Source: Chrysaora quinquecirrha | Lineage: Eukaryota > Cnidaria > Scyphozoa > Semaeostomeae > Pelagiidae | DNA length: 64,000 nucleotides | Reading direction: 5' to 3' | NCBI GenBank assembly: GCA_014526335.1 | Contig: JACTAT010000016.1 | Span: forward strand, 662,770-726,769 | Shown: in pieces, positions 1-13,109 of the stretch | Layout of the letters: the number at the start of each line of letters is the position of its first letter | How positions within the stretch are numbered: the first letter of the stretch is position 1 | Position numbers and translations under genes: made by a program | Notes under the pieces: generated by a model | Databases searched by the model: none | Seen by the model: only the letters and a program-made list of their open reading frames with translations | Told to the model about the DNA's origin: nothing

Positions 1-443
1 TGCCTGCCTTTAGCAGCCTGTGTTTGCCCTTGTGACCACACAAGACTAGTTTTACTTAATAATGGACAGTGCCTACTGATAAAATTAGGGAACTACTGCC
101 GGGAGCAGGTCGTAGTACCCTTAAACAGTCTAGGATGTTTTTCTTCTGACAGACAGTGTTATTAAGCAGCAGCTACCCAAATGAGCAGTTCCTGCCACCT
201 GAGCACTCTATGGACAGAAGGTAATTTTTGCATAAGCATGCAAAAGCGTTTTCCGTGACGCAACGGCGCTCAGTTATGCTTTGACATGCTCTCCGATTTT
301 GCCTATGGGAGTATGGATTTCCTTTCCTGATATTTGTCGATAGAATTCCTCGATTTCGTCAGCATTGGCCATAGCGATTAGAATCAACTTATCCTGCAGA
401 AAGCAAAAACGATGATGATAGTGACGATTATTTGTTATTCTTA

Positions 444-545
444 ACATAACCTTAAAATCTTAAAACCTTAAAATCTTAAAACCTTCAACTCTTAAAACCT
501 TCAACTCTTAAAACCTTAAACTCTTAAAACCTTAAAAACTTGAAC
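444..545. repeat. Short tandem repeat, unit about 14-15 bp
   Basis: The phrase CTTAAAACCTT(C/A)AACT recurs head to tail about seven times with small variations. It is AT-rich and has no coding potential. Confidence 0.85.
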
Positions 546-804
546 AATGGTCACCAAATCAATAATCATGACAATTAATTATGATTATTATCATCGTTTT
601 GCCGGTTCCAGAAAATGTTCACTTTTTACACACTTTTATCATAGCTAAGTAGACTCATTTTGGTCAGCAAGAGAGGAATTCCATCGATCGAAAGGAAAAG
701 CTTGAGCGAAGGGTGCTTCCTTGACGTGGGGCTCGAGCTTTTGACTAAATGCACCCGGCAAAGCTTAGGAAACCAAGAACAAATTCTGCACAGTGTGTTG
801 TAGA

Positions 805-978
805 TGAAGGTGAAATGGTGTTTTAGCGCCAGTCGCTAGGATCTCAGTAGTAGGCTAACCAATCGATACCTCGACCCTGGCTGTTACGCTACCATTGTTG
901 GGATCAAACCCTGACCACACTGAGCTCCTGACACCACGAGTCAGCTGGGTTAAGCAACAACGCCACAGCACCTTCATA
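805..978 (-). repeat. tRNA-Leu/Ser-like SINE, copy 1
   Basis: The minus strand reads as a tRNA-like head (GTGCTGTGGC..., then a B-box-like stretch around GGGTTTGATCCC) followed by a body and a tail rich in TTCACCTTC. The same unit occurs at 50396-50581 (+) and 62222-62366 (-). Head, body and tail are in the same order in all three, the design of a Pol III-transcribed SINE. The tRNA-Leu/Ser origin is inferred from the spacing of the A- and B-box-like blocks. Confidence 0.7.
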
Positions 979-1934
979 GTGAGTTATTTAGGTCCAAATC
1001 TGTGACAAGCGGGATACATCAGAACCGAATTTTGGTGTCTTCATCATAGCGTAATAGCGGTAGTGTATAGGCAAACTAGTTTCAGCACGCTAGCCCTACT
1101 GCGTCAAAATGGAGCCCTATTGAAAAGGGAGCCCTTTTGATGAGGTAATATTTCTTTATATTCAATATGAATTTTTTTATTATTCCTAGTGCCAAGATTA
1201 CATACAGTATTTTTGGGTTTTCCCACCTGCAAGTTTGTTAGTTTAGTAAATAAATGTCTCTTATGGTGAGCCTCTCATTCATTATACCCAGAGATCACAT
1301 CGGCCCCGGTTTGGATTTGAGGCTATGCTTTGCTTTGTGCTTTCATTCAGTGGATAAGCAGCTATAAGTTGAAGACGTGAATTCATGCACTTTGAAATCT
1401 CTCCTTATTCACCATCGACATACCTGCCATTAACTCTGTGATTTGCACCAGTGAAAACAATATAACAACCCGCAATAATCTGATAACCTTGACGCTTTGC
1501 TTCCATCGGTCAAGAGCAACAACAGGTCGGAGTTATTCAAGGTTTTTGGTGCCACAAATGATACCATTGAAGGTTCTTCCGGTACTGAGCAGCTAAATAA
1601 CTGCGTTTACTCACAGCCTCTATTCAATGTTTTTTATTCATGTTATGAATTTTAATGCTTCTGACTTTCAGTGCAACACTTTTCTTCCTATTAAATCTCG
1701 CTCGTTTTGTTTCCCTGTTTTGTTTATTTGCTCATTTTAGCTTTTCCACTTACTGTCCCCCAAAAGTCTTTTTGTAGGCCTAACAGTTGGTGAGTTTGAC
1801 CCGCGAAGACAGAGGTGTAGGTACAAAGAATGTTAAGCAACTGTTAAGCAACTTTGAGGGCTGAAATGTCTAAAATTTGTAAAGGTGTACGAGATTCCTA
1901 TTGAAACAAAAGAGATTTTACAAAATCCCTACGA

Positions 1935-2165
1935 AAACAATAGAGATTCCAGCTGAGGGTGTACGAGATCCAAGGAGTGAATTGCCCCTCGGTAATATGG
2001 TTGCTCAACCTCAACTTATTAGCCTGCGCGCCGCCTAAAACTTTCCATATAAGTCAAGTACTTGACCTAACTTGGACGAGGGGCTTTTCACTCTTCAAAG
2101 AGGTGTACGAGATTTCGGTTAAAACAAAGGATTTCTATCAGGGATTTCCATGAAAACAATAATTA
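1935..2165. repeat. Foldback element remnant (GAGGGGC..TTCACTC family)
   Basis: It contains opposed copies of GGAGTGAATTGCCCCTC and GAGGGGCTTTTCACTC around phrases such as GGTGTACGAGAT and GGATTTC. Related pieces lie at 17079-17212, 23765-23810 and 32896-33095. The outer borders are unclear. Confidence 0.5.
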
Positions 2166-2984
2166 ATCAGGGATTTCCATGAAAACATATATTTTCTCCA
2201 GCAGAGATGTAAGAGTTTTCCAGTGATTGATTTGCCCATTGAACTTAGTATCATCCGTTCCATCTACCTCATCTGAATGAATATCTGCAAAAAATTTTCG
2301 AATTTTCTGCAAAAAACGTTATTTAAAATGCATTCATAGCCCACGGCATGATATTTTTCAGGCTTTTAAAGCCGGATTCACAGACTTTTTTTCTTAAAAC
2401 GTTAAAACAAATAATCCTAATTTCATTTACGTTACGGAGAATTTTAAGACGTCTTATTCTTAAGAGACTTCATAGGACATGTGCAACCTTTATTGTTTTA
2501 CAAACAAGTTGCCAGAAACCAATTGAAGAACAGCATACCTGTCATATAAGATTTCATAAGAAGAAAATTTCAATATTTTATGCTCTTTTGTGTTCATAAT
2601 AAATGCATATCCTGAAATGTTGATCTTATTAGTCATAAGGTATACCTCCTCGCTGGAACTTGTGTTTTATTGTAGTATTGTTTATATAGATTTGAATATG
2701 TTTTTGCCATATACTGTTAGGTGCCAAGTGTTTAAGAGAAAGGCAGCCGAATTCAAGGGTAAAGCGGCGTGGTTGTCTATGCGTAAGCCATATCCTTGGT
2801 CTACATCTTGAAAGACTATTCCAGATAATTGATCGGGTTGACTTGAATGGCTTCTGCTGACGGCTGTAGCTATCAGGCAGCACACGCGCTTCTAATGCGA
2901 GCATCCCGCAGATCTTCTACAATGCCTTCTCAGAAGCCACAATTAGCATGTATTGCCAAAATCACGTTAGCGAATCTATAATCG

Positions 2985-3190
2985 CTACTGTGGTGGATAA
3001 TCACTACTGTGGTGGTACCTTTTGCGTACTGTGGTGGTAGTTTCTGCGTACTGTGGTGGATAATCACTACTGTGGTGGGTTATTATACTTGATGTGGTGG
3101 GTTATTATGCTTAATGTGGTGGCATTTTCTGCGTACTGTGGTATACTGTGGTGGGTTATTATGCTAGAAATGGTGGTAGTTTCTGCGTAC
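2985..3190. repeat. Degenerate TGTGGTGG tandem array
   Basis: About nine units of roughly 18-30 bp share the core TACTGTGGTGG, alternating with GATAATCAC, TAGTTTCTGCG or GTTATTATGCTT. A reverse-orientation relative lies at 14170-14325, so this is a dispersed family and not a purely local expansion. Confidence 0.8.
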
Positions 3191-3821
3191 GTTTCACATA
3201 ATGTGAAGCCGAATTAGCATTGTGTTTTAAATACCAATCAGCTCGCGGCATACAGTGGGAAGACTGAATGAAATGTGAATGAGAATGGAATGAAATGTTC
3301 CTACCTCAATTATATATAGTGAGGATTTTTGGCTTCACAGAATACAAACTTTTTTCGTTGGTGTTCATAACAAAGACAATATTTTCAATCCATTATTCGA
3401 CACGTTTTTCATCGTTAAATGGTGGTGAAGGCTATTTGGACTAACAGCTTCTGAAATGCTCGATTTCTATTGAGAATCACTTCATTAAAAACTACTGTCT
3501 TTAACGCTTTTTCTCTGTTGCCTTTCATTAAAAGCAAATTTCATTTTTACTGGTATGCAATACAGCTCTTTATTCAAAAGGAAACCGTTGTCGCCATCTG
3601 CCAAATGCGAACAAATGGTCACGCCTGTGTCAATGATAAAGTCTTAATTGTATTCTGAAACACCGCGCTTCCCACAATTAATTTCAAAGGCGCAGGTTGT
3701 TCTGGTATCACGAGCCACGGGCGGCTTCATCGGGTAGTTGATTGGCTGATGGAGACAATGCTACTAAGCAATATGCCGCAGTGAATTGAATTTAAGCGTG
3801 ACTTTCTTTTTTCTGCCGTAA

Positions 3822-4078
3822 GGCCCCGGCCAAACAATCGAGTATTGTTGGTCAAACACTTAAAATTTGTATTACGAGCAACGCTTCACCGTTCTGTAAC
3901 GTCGCAAAACATTGTTTGGTTGGCGATGTTTTTGAGAAACTTCAATAACAATTTTTGCTTGCTGTAAGCAAAAAATTGTTAAATGGGCAATGTTTTGTGA
4001 TATCGCAAAACGGTCAAACATTTTGCTTCAAAAGCAAATTTCAAGTGTGTGATCAACAATGTCTGACCGTTTGGCTTT
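3822..4078. mobile_element. Foldback MITE family A, degenerate copy
   Basis: The left end reads TAAGGCCCCGGCCAAACAATC and the right part carries AACAATGTCTGACCGTTTGGC in inverted orientation. This matches the better copies at 10388-10674 and 11578-11998. The right terminal bases are lost. Confidence 0.65.
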
Positions 4079-5087
4079 TTTGGGTTTGAAAATAGGTGGT
4101 TTTTACTTTTTTGGGGTACTGAACTTTTGCTTTGATTGAGCCCCTCTGTCCATATTATTTGAACTGCCCCCCCCCCCCCGATATAAAATTAACAATCCAT
4201 CAAGCTTCTTTTCTTATAGAAAAGTGCCAGTACTCGCTACACGAAGTTTCGCGGTTTGAACGCCAGGCCAAAATAAACGGCTTATAACTTGTAATCTTAA
4301 CACTTGACTTCCCATACAATCCTTCTCTCTACGGTAGTTGTCCTCCCGTTACCCCCCTTGGGCTCTGGGAAAGATTCTAGTTGGGGTATTAGCATTTACT
4401 TGGTACCGGATGGAACTTCTCTTTTGATCGTGAGCCGTTGGCTGTTTTCGCAACTTTTTGGCAAACTACCACATTCTAGGGTACTGTGAACGTTAACCCT
4501 GCCTTGCCATATGATCTTAATGACCATGTGATTATCGCACGAGAGTAAGACGATCTTTTTTAGACGATCTTATCCACGTTTCTTGTTGTCATTAATAACA
4601 AAGGACTCGGTTGTTTGGCTTAACTGTCCTTGTGACTGTGAGTATACCACAGGTGTTTAATGGTCCACCTTACGCCTCGCCTGATTCATCAGTACCTTCA
4701 ATTGTTCGGTGCTAACTACCCTGCCGAAGAACATGTCTTCAACCCGTCTTCACACGTCCTATTGTTTTCTCGATTCTTATTGTAGGATAAAACACTTAAC
4801 AGCTATCCTTATTGGAGGATACACGCCTATCCATTTAAATGAAGGGCAAGAATTGTATTGGATCACTTTAAACCATGCTTAGGCCTAAACGCAAGCATCG
4901 GATCAAGTAATCGGATGAGTCTTACGGCCTTTGTTTGCGTATTGCTACGTATGCTACGTATGAACTATTCTAGCGATTGCCGTATTCCGATTCGACTACC
5001 GAAAGTAATCGATTATGCGTCGCTCTGCTCTCGAATTAGCACCAGTCATGTACAACCTACGGTTAGACCAAGGCTAATTCGAAGACT

Positions 5088-5462
5088 TACACGTTTTTTT
5101 TTTATAAGGAACCTTTGGTCTGAGTTGAGGCTGGAGTTCCTTAATTTTTCAACAAAATGAGGCTGAAAATTCCTTATACTGTTCCTTGTCGTGGGATATG
5201 TATAAATACTAATTTTTACAGCAAATCCATATAAACTATTCTTTATTTCTAACTTTAAGTATAAATGGAGCCTTTTGGGGAAGAACGATAGGAAATACAT
5301 TGTACTTCTGTTTCTTTTTCGTACAAACCGTCTTGTTCTTTAAAAAAGAGTTTCTTAGTTTTTCATCTGAGCCTCGACAGTTCCTTAAAGTTCCTTAATT
5401 TTTTGGGAATTTTCAGCCTCGAGTTCCTTATAAAGGTGTTCCTTATAAAAAAAAAACGTGTA
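5088..5462. mobile_element. MITE family C (TACACG..TTATAAG inverted termini)
   Basis: The termini are TACACGTTTTTTTTTTATAA and the reverse complement ending in AAAAAACGTGTA, so the element is a foldback of about 375 bp. TTCCTTAATTTT occurs just inside both arms. The outermost TA on each side is consistent with a TA target duplication. Other copies are at 22615-23004, 32527-32897, 38219-38770 and 54142-54538. There is no coding capacity. Confidence 0.85.
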
Positions 5463-7228
5463 TACTTTTGGTCTCGAGTCTGTAGTAACCTTTTGCCTTA
5501 AAGGGTGGTGGTGCTTCAAATCGAGGTAGCTACCCTTGGCCACAGGTTGTTCACGATCTGCACTCGCACTAGAATGATAGGATCGACCCCATAAAGTCAA
5601 CTTAATTGGTAAATACGTGCTCGCCAACATGTACGGACATCTCATCGCAGGTCGCACACCAACCCTTGCCCTGTCTTGCCAAGAAAGTCAAGGAAACTTT
5701 CTAGAACTCCTCTACGGTTCAAAAGAGTGTGGGTTTCGGAATAAGCGGGGTTTGGACATCGTAGGTAAGAACAAAGGTAGCCAAGATAATGTAAACAGGC
5801 GACTCTTCAATACTTCATAGAATTTCATAGGAAACCATGGCCCCGCGTCAAACATGAGAATATTCCCAAAATTTGATAACCTCAGTCCACAAATGCTACC
5901 GCATTAACGTGAATATGTGATAGCATTTGTGGACACTGGGGCACAAATTAGGCACAATAAGCTACTGTATCTAGTAGTAGCTTCCAGTGTGTTCAACCTT
6001 CCTCCAGACAAAAATTCCCCTAGCTGGAAACTTTCCTCACTTAACAATGAAAAAAGGCGTGTTTTGGGTGTGGCAAAATATTTTCTATTGTTCTAATGGA
6101 CCTTACTACGGTCAATGACCGTGTGACGGTAACTTTTTCCTGACTCTGGTATCTTCCGAAAATACCAAAAAGAATAAGCATCCCGTTTATCTTAAAGCTG
6201 AGAGTGCCTTCTTTGACAGACAGCCAACAGTATTGTGGACCATATCCTGTTGCTAGGTGTGGAGCATGTTAGGACACGAGGGTGTTTTTATTTCAAACCA
6301 ACCAACGCATCATTGTCTGAATTCGAATACACCAAAAACATTATGAAACTTCTTACTTCAGATTCTGATTCAACATCCTTAAATATTCTAGGCGATGTGA
6401 TTTCGAATTAGACAGCGTTGACACGTTTCAAAGGGCATGATCACTCCAAAACGATTTTCGATTATTACCGTTCAAAACTGTTATTCGTCATCCAAAACGA
6501 GGTTTTTAGTTGACAAGGTAAAGTAAAAATATAAGCAATTCAATTTCATGCGATGACTATGCAAGTTTGGTTATTTGCCAGCAATTGTAATATTAATGAT
6601 AATGGTCTTCATAAAGGAGTTAATGAGCTTTTGGACCATAGAAATACCTCGTAAAATTTTTAATGGCCCTCAAATTGTGTCTAAAATTACATTTAGTGTC
6701 TGGCGAGGTTTGTTTGATGGAACCAAATTAATGTCCTTTTCGGGGAGGTCTCAAGCAGAAGCCAGAGCTTGTGCCATTGCCAAGAAAACCCTATTGTATA
6801 CCAATCTATGGTGTGCCACACAACTATAGCTACCACACCATTCAAAATTCTGCTGTGGCCATGGCGGGCCATTCATATACAGTAGGGGCCATATATACAA
6901 AAAGCCACTGTAACTAAAGTTTATTACATATAAAGTTTATTATATGTATCCATATTGTATCTTAGAAAATTAAGAGTTTCAATAAAATTATTCAAGTGCA
7001 TTTGCTCCTCCGCTTTAGGGGTCATGTGCTGCTCCAAAGCTGCAAGCTGTACAAGATTTGTATCTATCATGAAAGTAAAAGTATTTCTAAGAGTCGTACA
7101 GTTTTCAGTTTCTTGTTCATTTACATGGTGTTTCCAGCTTTGTGGATTGTAAAAATACTCGAAAACTCTAGCGCAGTCCTGAGAAGCGTTCTTCTCTGTT
7201 CACTGTGGGGGCATTTTTATCGCGGGAA

Positions 7229-7236
7229 TGACGTCA
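7229..7236. promoter_or_regulatory. CRE palindrome TGACGTCA upstream of HIPK
   Basis: A perfect CRE octamer (TGACGTCA), the consensus of CREB/ATF bZIP factors, lies about 900 bp upstream of the proposed HIPK start codon. One octamer can occur by chance in a window this size, so a promoter role is only a suggestion. Confidence 0.3.
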
Positions 7237-8026
7237 AAGCTATTGTACCCAGACCTCTTTTTCGGACGAAAGTGATCAAGAAGGACACAGAGAAGTGTTG
7301 AGTCGATCTCGAGAATATTTGAAAGCACGTTGGTAGACAGGACAGCGATCGAATCGTAATGTAGAGCCTTCAGTTCGTCGATTTTTATGTAATAAATCGA
7401 CCTTCATCATAATCATTAACGGACATCAATATTTTAGCAACTGAAAGGCACACACACATATTTTGAAAGAAACATTTTTGTGATCTCAACTCAAAGAATT
7501 TGCTTGTGAACACAGGCCTTCCGAAATCGTGAGCTCATCTTTCGCTACAAGGAGCGCAGATCTTCGTTGTAAAATGGTTTCTGGCTATTTTACTCCAACA
7601 GATGTCACGTTGCAAAGTTTCTGAATATTCATATGGTGATAGAAGAATTTTAGGCCCGTGTTGAATTGTTTGTATGGATAAAATTCAGTCGAAAACGAAG
7701 GATGAGCTGAACTAACAAAGAACCTGCAAGCGTTAGCCACCGGTAGAAACACGAAAACAATTTTCAATCTATTCTATACTCCGAAAGATTTTTTGCTACA
7801 TAGTTAATTAGAATAAAGAAGAAATCTTGTAGAGGCTTGCGATCGTCTATACATTTTCTCTTCAAATCAAAGATTTCGCCGATCAGAACACTGCAGAAAA
7901 GATACTTCTATTCAAGACTACTACACTGTTGTGTTTACAATTTTGCGAGAGGGGAAAATGAAATCATTTTACCATCTTACGCTGTTTAATTTCTTCATAA
8001 CCTTGTTGAAATGTTAGCAGATATAA

Positions 8027-9686
<1,660 letters not shown>

Positions 9687-10186
9687 NNNNNNNNNNNNNN
9701 NNNNNNNNNNNNNNNNNNNNNNNNNNNNNNNNNNNNNNNNNNNNNNNNNNNNNNNNNNNNNNNNNNNNNNNNNNNNNNNNNNNNNNNNNNNNNNNNNNNN
9801 NNNNNNNNNNNNNNNNNNNNNNNNNNNNNNNNNNNNNNNNNNNNNNNNNNNNNNNNNNNNNNNNNNNNNNNNNNNNNNNNNNNNNNNNNNNNNNNNNNNN
9901 NNNNNNNNNNNNNNNNNNNNNNNNNNNNNNNNNNNNNNNNNNNNNNNNNNNNNNNNNNNNNNNNNNNNNNNNNNNNNNNNNNNNNNNNNNNNNNNNNNNN
10001 NNNNNNNNNNNNNNNNNNNNNNNNNNNNNNNNNNNNNNNNNNNNNNNNNNNNNNNNNNNNNNNNNNNNNNNNNNNNNNNNNNNNNNNNNNNNNNNNNNNN
10101 NNNNNNNNNNNNNNNNNNNNNNNNNNNNNNNNNNNNNNNNNNNNNNNNNNNNNNNNNNNNNNNNNNNNNNNNNNNNNNNNNNNNNN
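9687..10186. other. Assembly gap of exactly 500 N
   Basis: The run is 500 N, a round number typical of a scaffold gap of unknown true length. HIPK (+) and the decarboxylase (-) both run into it and both lack their 3' exons, so the real missing sequence is probably kilobases. Confidence 0.95.
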
Positions 10187-10387
10187 TGCTGACGAGTACG
10201 GTATCATGAAATTAACATTTTGACAATGGAGAATGCAAAATGAACATGCTGATGAATACGGTATTGTGAAATTGACACTCTTTGTGCAATTGGTACAAAA
10301 TGTATATGCTGACGAATATGGTATGAAACCGCATTAAGACATGAAATACAAAGACGATGCTGACGAATGCCACGTGAAGCGATTGTG

Positions 10388-10674
10388 TAAGGCCCTGACC
10401 AAACGATCAAACATTGTTGGTCAAACATTTGCGATTTGCTTGTCAAGCAAAATGTTTGACCGTTTGGCCACGTCTAAAAACATTGCTCGTCCAACAATTT
10501 ATGTTTGCGTCAAGCAAAAATGTTTTTGAACTTTTCAAAAACATCACGCCATAAATTTTGTTACTTTTGCTTGTCAAGCAATGTTTTTGGACGTGGCCAA
10601 ACGGTCAAACATTTGTTGTAAAGAAAACCTAAAATGTTGGACCAACAATGTTTGATCGTTTGGCCAGGGCCTTA
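10388..10674. mobile_element. MITE family A, best-preserved copy
   Basis: The termini are TAAGGCCCTGACCAAACGATC and GATCGTTTGGCCAGGGCCTTA, a near-perfect inverted repeat extending over about 40 bp. Subterminal TTTGACCGTTTGGCCACGTC blocks also fold back. Flanking TA is consistent with a TA target site. It lies just beyond the last visible decarboxylase exon. Confidence 0.85.
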
Positions 10675-10689
10675 TACTCAATGTTCTAC

Positions 10690-13027
10690 CTTTGCTTTCC
10701 ACATAAGCCAAAGCTTGAAAATATCGTTATGACGACCACATTGAAACGTCTTGTCCCCAGTGTCCCAAGAAACGTCGTACAATTTTTTATCTTTTTGAAA
10801 CAAATATTTGGCACCATGTTTGTTGCAGTCTTGAAGAAGACCCTATAATATTAGAAGGCAAAAAAGAACACAATTATTGTATTGTTGTATTGTATTGTAA
10901 ATTTCTTTAATGTTAGCCTTTACAGTAGTGATTTTGCATTAATTTAAACAACATAGAACAAACTACAGAGAAATGTATTCTACTGAAAATTGCAAAATGA
11001 GCAGGCACGTTTGTTATCAAGAAACCACGTCTTGACTAGTGTTTTGAACTGTTTTATATTGTTAGTCCAACATCTAAAAAGTTGCTTTACAACAAGTGTT
11101 AAGCCGTTTGGCCACGTCCAAAAACATTGCTTGACAAGCAAACGTAACCAAATTTGTGGCGTGATGTTTTTCAAAAGGTTCAAAAATATTTTTCGCTGAC
11201 GTAAACAACAAATGTTGGATGAGCAATGTTTCCGGAAGTGGCCAAACGATCAAACATTTTGCTTGACAAGCATATCGCAAATGTTTGACCAACAATGTTT
11301 GATCGTTTGGCCAGGGCCTTAAACTCAGAGGACCAAAAAACAGTATGACCAAAGATTTTGCAACTCTTTCTCCCTATCTTTAAGTTTTCTACCACTCAAA
11401 GACTCTACATACTGAAATATTGAAAGAGACTTACGGGTTGGTTAACAAGCAGCATTGAGCATTGAAATGGAACTGACATCATCTTGTGTGGGTTCCAGGT
11501 CACAGAATCAGCCCTGAAACCAGTGAAACGACAATTAGTAATCTAGTTAGTACACAAGAAAGCATTCTTTAATGTGTTAAAGGCACTGGCCAAACGATCA
11601 AACATTGTTGGTCAAACATTTGAAATTCGCTTGTCAAGCAAAATGTCTGACCGTTTGGCCAAGTCCAAAAACATTGTTCGTGCAACATTGTTTGCTTGCA
11701 TCAAGCAAATTTTGCTTAATATTGCATGTCAAGCAATGTTTGATCGTTTCGCCGCCTTTCCAACATTGCTTTTCGAACATTTCTTTTGTTATAGCCAAAT
11801 TTTAACAACTTGCAACATTTCAGCACTAAGCAACATTTCTTAGCAACAAGGCGTTCGTGCTTGCGCAATAGCAATAACTTCGTTATTCCGAAATGTTGGA
11901 CAGCTATATTTTTGGACGTGGCCAAACGATCAAACATTTGTTGTAAAGCAAATTTTAAAGTTTTGACCAATAAAGTTTGATCATTTGGCCAGGGCCTAAG
12001 CCCCAACCAAACATAATAAACATTCAACCAAACATTTGCAACGTTTGGCCGAAGAGCACATTTTTGGTTAGGATATTCGCTGAAATACTGGGTACGCCAC
12101 CCCTGTCACTAATATTATCCAACAAAACAAAGACAAGTTGAGGAAAACATTGGGTGCATTGTCAGCGAGGGTTGGGAAAGACGTAATACCAATTTAAGCA
12201 GAATATTACAGCACTGATAGTTAATACAGGGAAATTTGATGGTAAGAAATCATGGAGAAAAAAAAGTCAGTTATGGACAGCATCGTAGGCCCATAGTAGA
12301 GGCTTGGACAATAAAACGATTAGTCAACTTGGAGTTACTAGTAAAAAAGACAAATCGGCGAAACTAATTAACTTCTCTGAGGTGCCAAATAAACGGGAGG
12401 GGTCTTAATAAATGGGGGAGTGGGAACTATTTGAAAATATTAACAAACGGGGGGGGGGTTTAATAAACGGGTGGGTTGGGATTTTTTATACACTACACTA
12501 CCTAAGACACTATACTATTTCTATTATACACTACACTACCTATGATTACACTACTGAGTGTAAACGTTTTGTACACTACTGTGTTTTTTCTGAGTTATTT
12601 CATCAAAAATAAGGTTTATTAAGCGTAGTTTACTCCTTTCACAAGTGAAATTCTTTCTTCCAAAATTTTTTCTTCCAAAATTAATAAACGGGGGGTCCTA
12701 ATAAGGTCTGGGGGGTGGGGGGAAAGCTCAAAATTAATAAACGAGGGGCCGTTTATTTGGCACCTTAGAGTATTTTAGACAGGAAAGAAATTGTTTCATA
12801 ACTCTTATACTATAAGGATTAGAGTGCTACCTTTCAATGCCCCTCATAAGATGCTTGTGCTTCTTTGAAAGTAAAACTGAACCACCCCAGGCAGCCTGTT
12901 GAAAATAAAGAATAATACGAAGTTGGATAGCATTAGAATCTAGCAGGGTTACAATACATACACACAATTTGTTAAGCATAAAAACCAGTAAATTCGGTTG
13001 AGAACGAGTTCACTTATATTTGGGCAT

Positions 13028-13109
<82 letters not shown>

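Larger units (their letters stand above)
1..7200. other. Intergenic region upstream of HIPK, repeat-rich
   Basis: No coding exon could be supported here. Open frames are short and carry no recognisable motif. The stretch holds a 14-15 bp tandem repeat, a tRNA-derived SINE, several foldback element remnants and a TGTGGTGG tandem array, listed separately. About 5470-7200 shows only AT-rich unique-looking sequence. A distal HIPK promoter or 5' non-coding exon could lie in the last kilobase but cannot be placed. Confidence 0.6.

Noticed and set aside
2985..3190. CRISPR-like repeat array
   Set aside because: Repeats are short and degenerate, spacers are repeats themselves, and the genome is animal.
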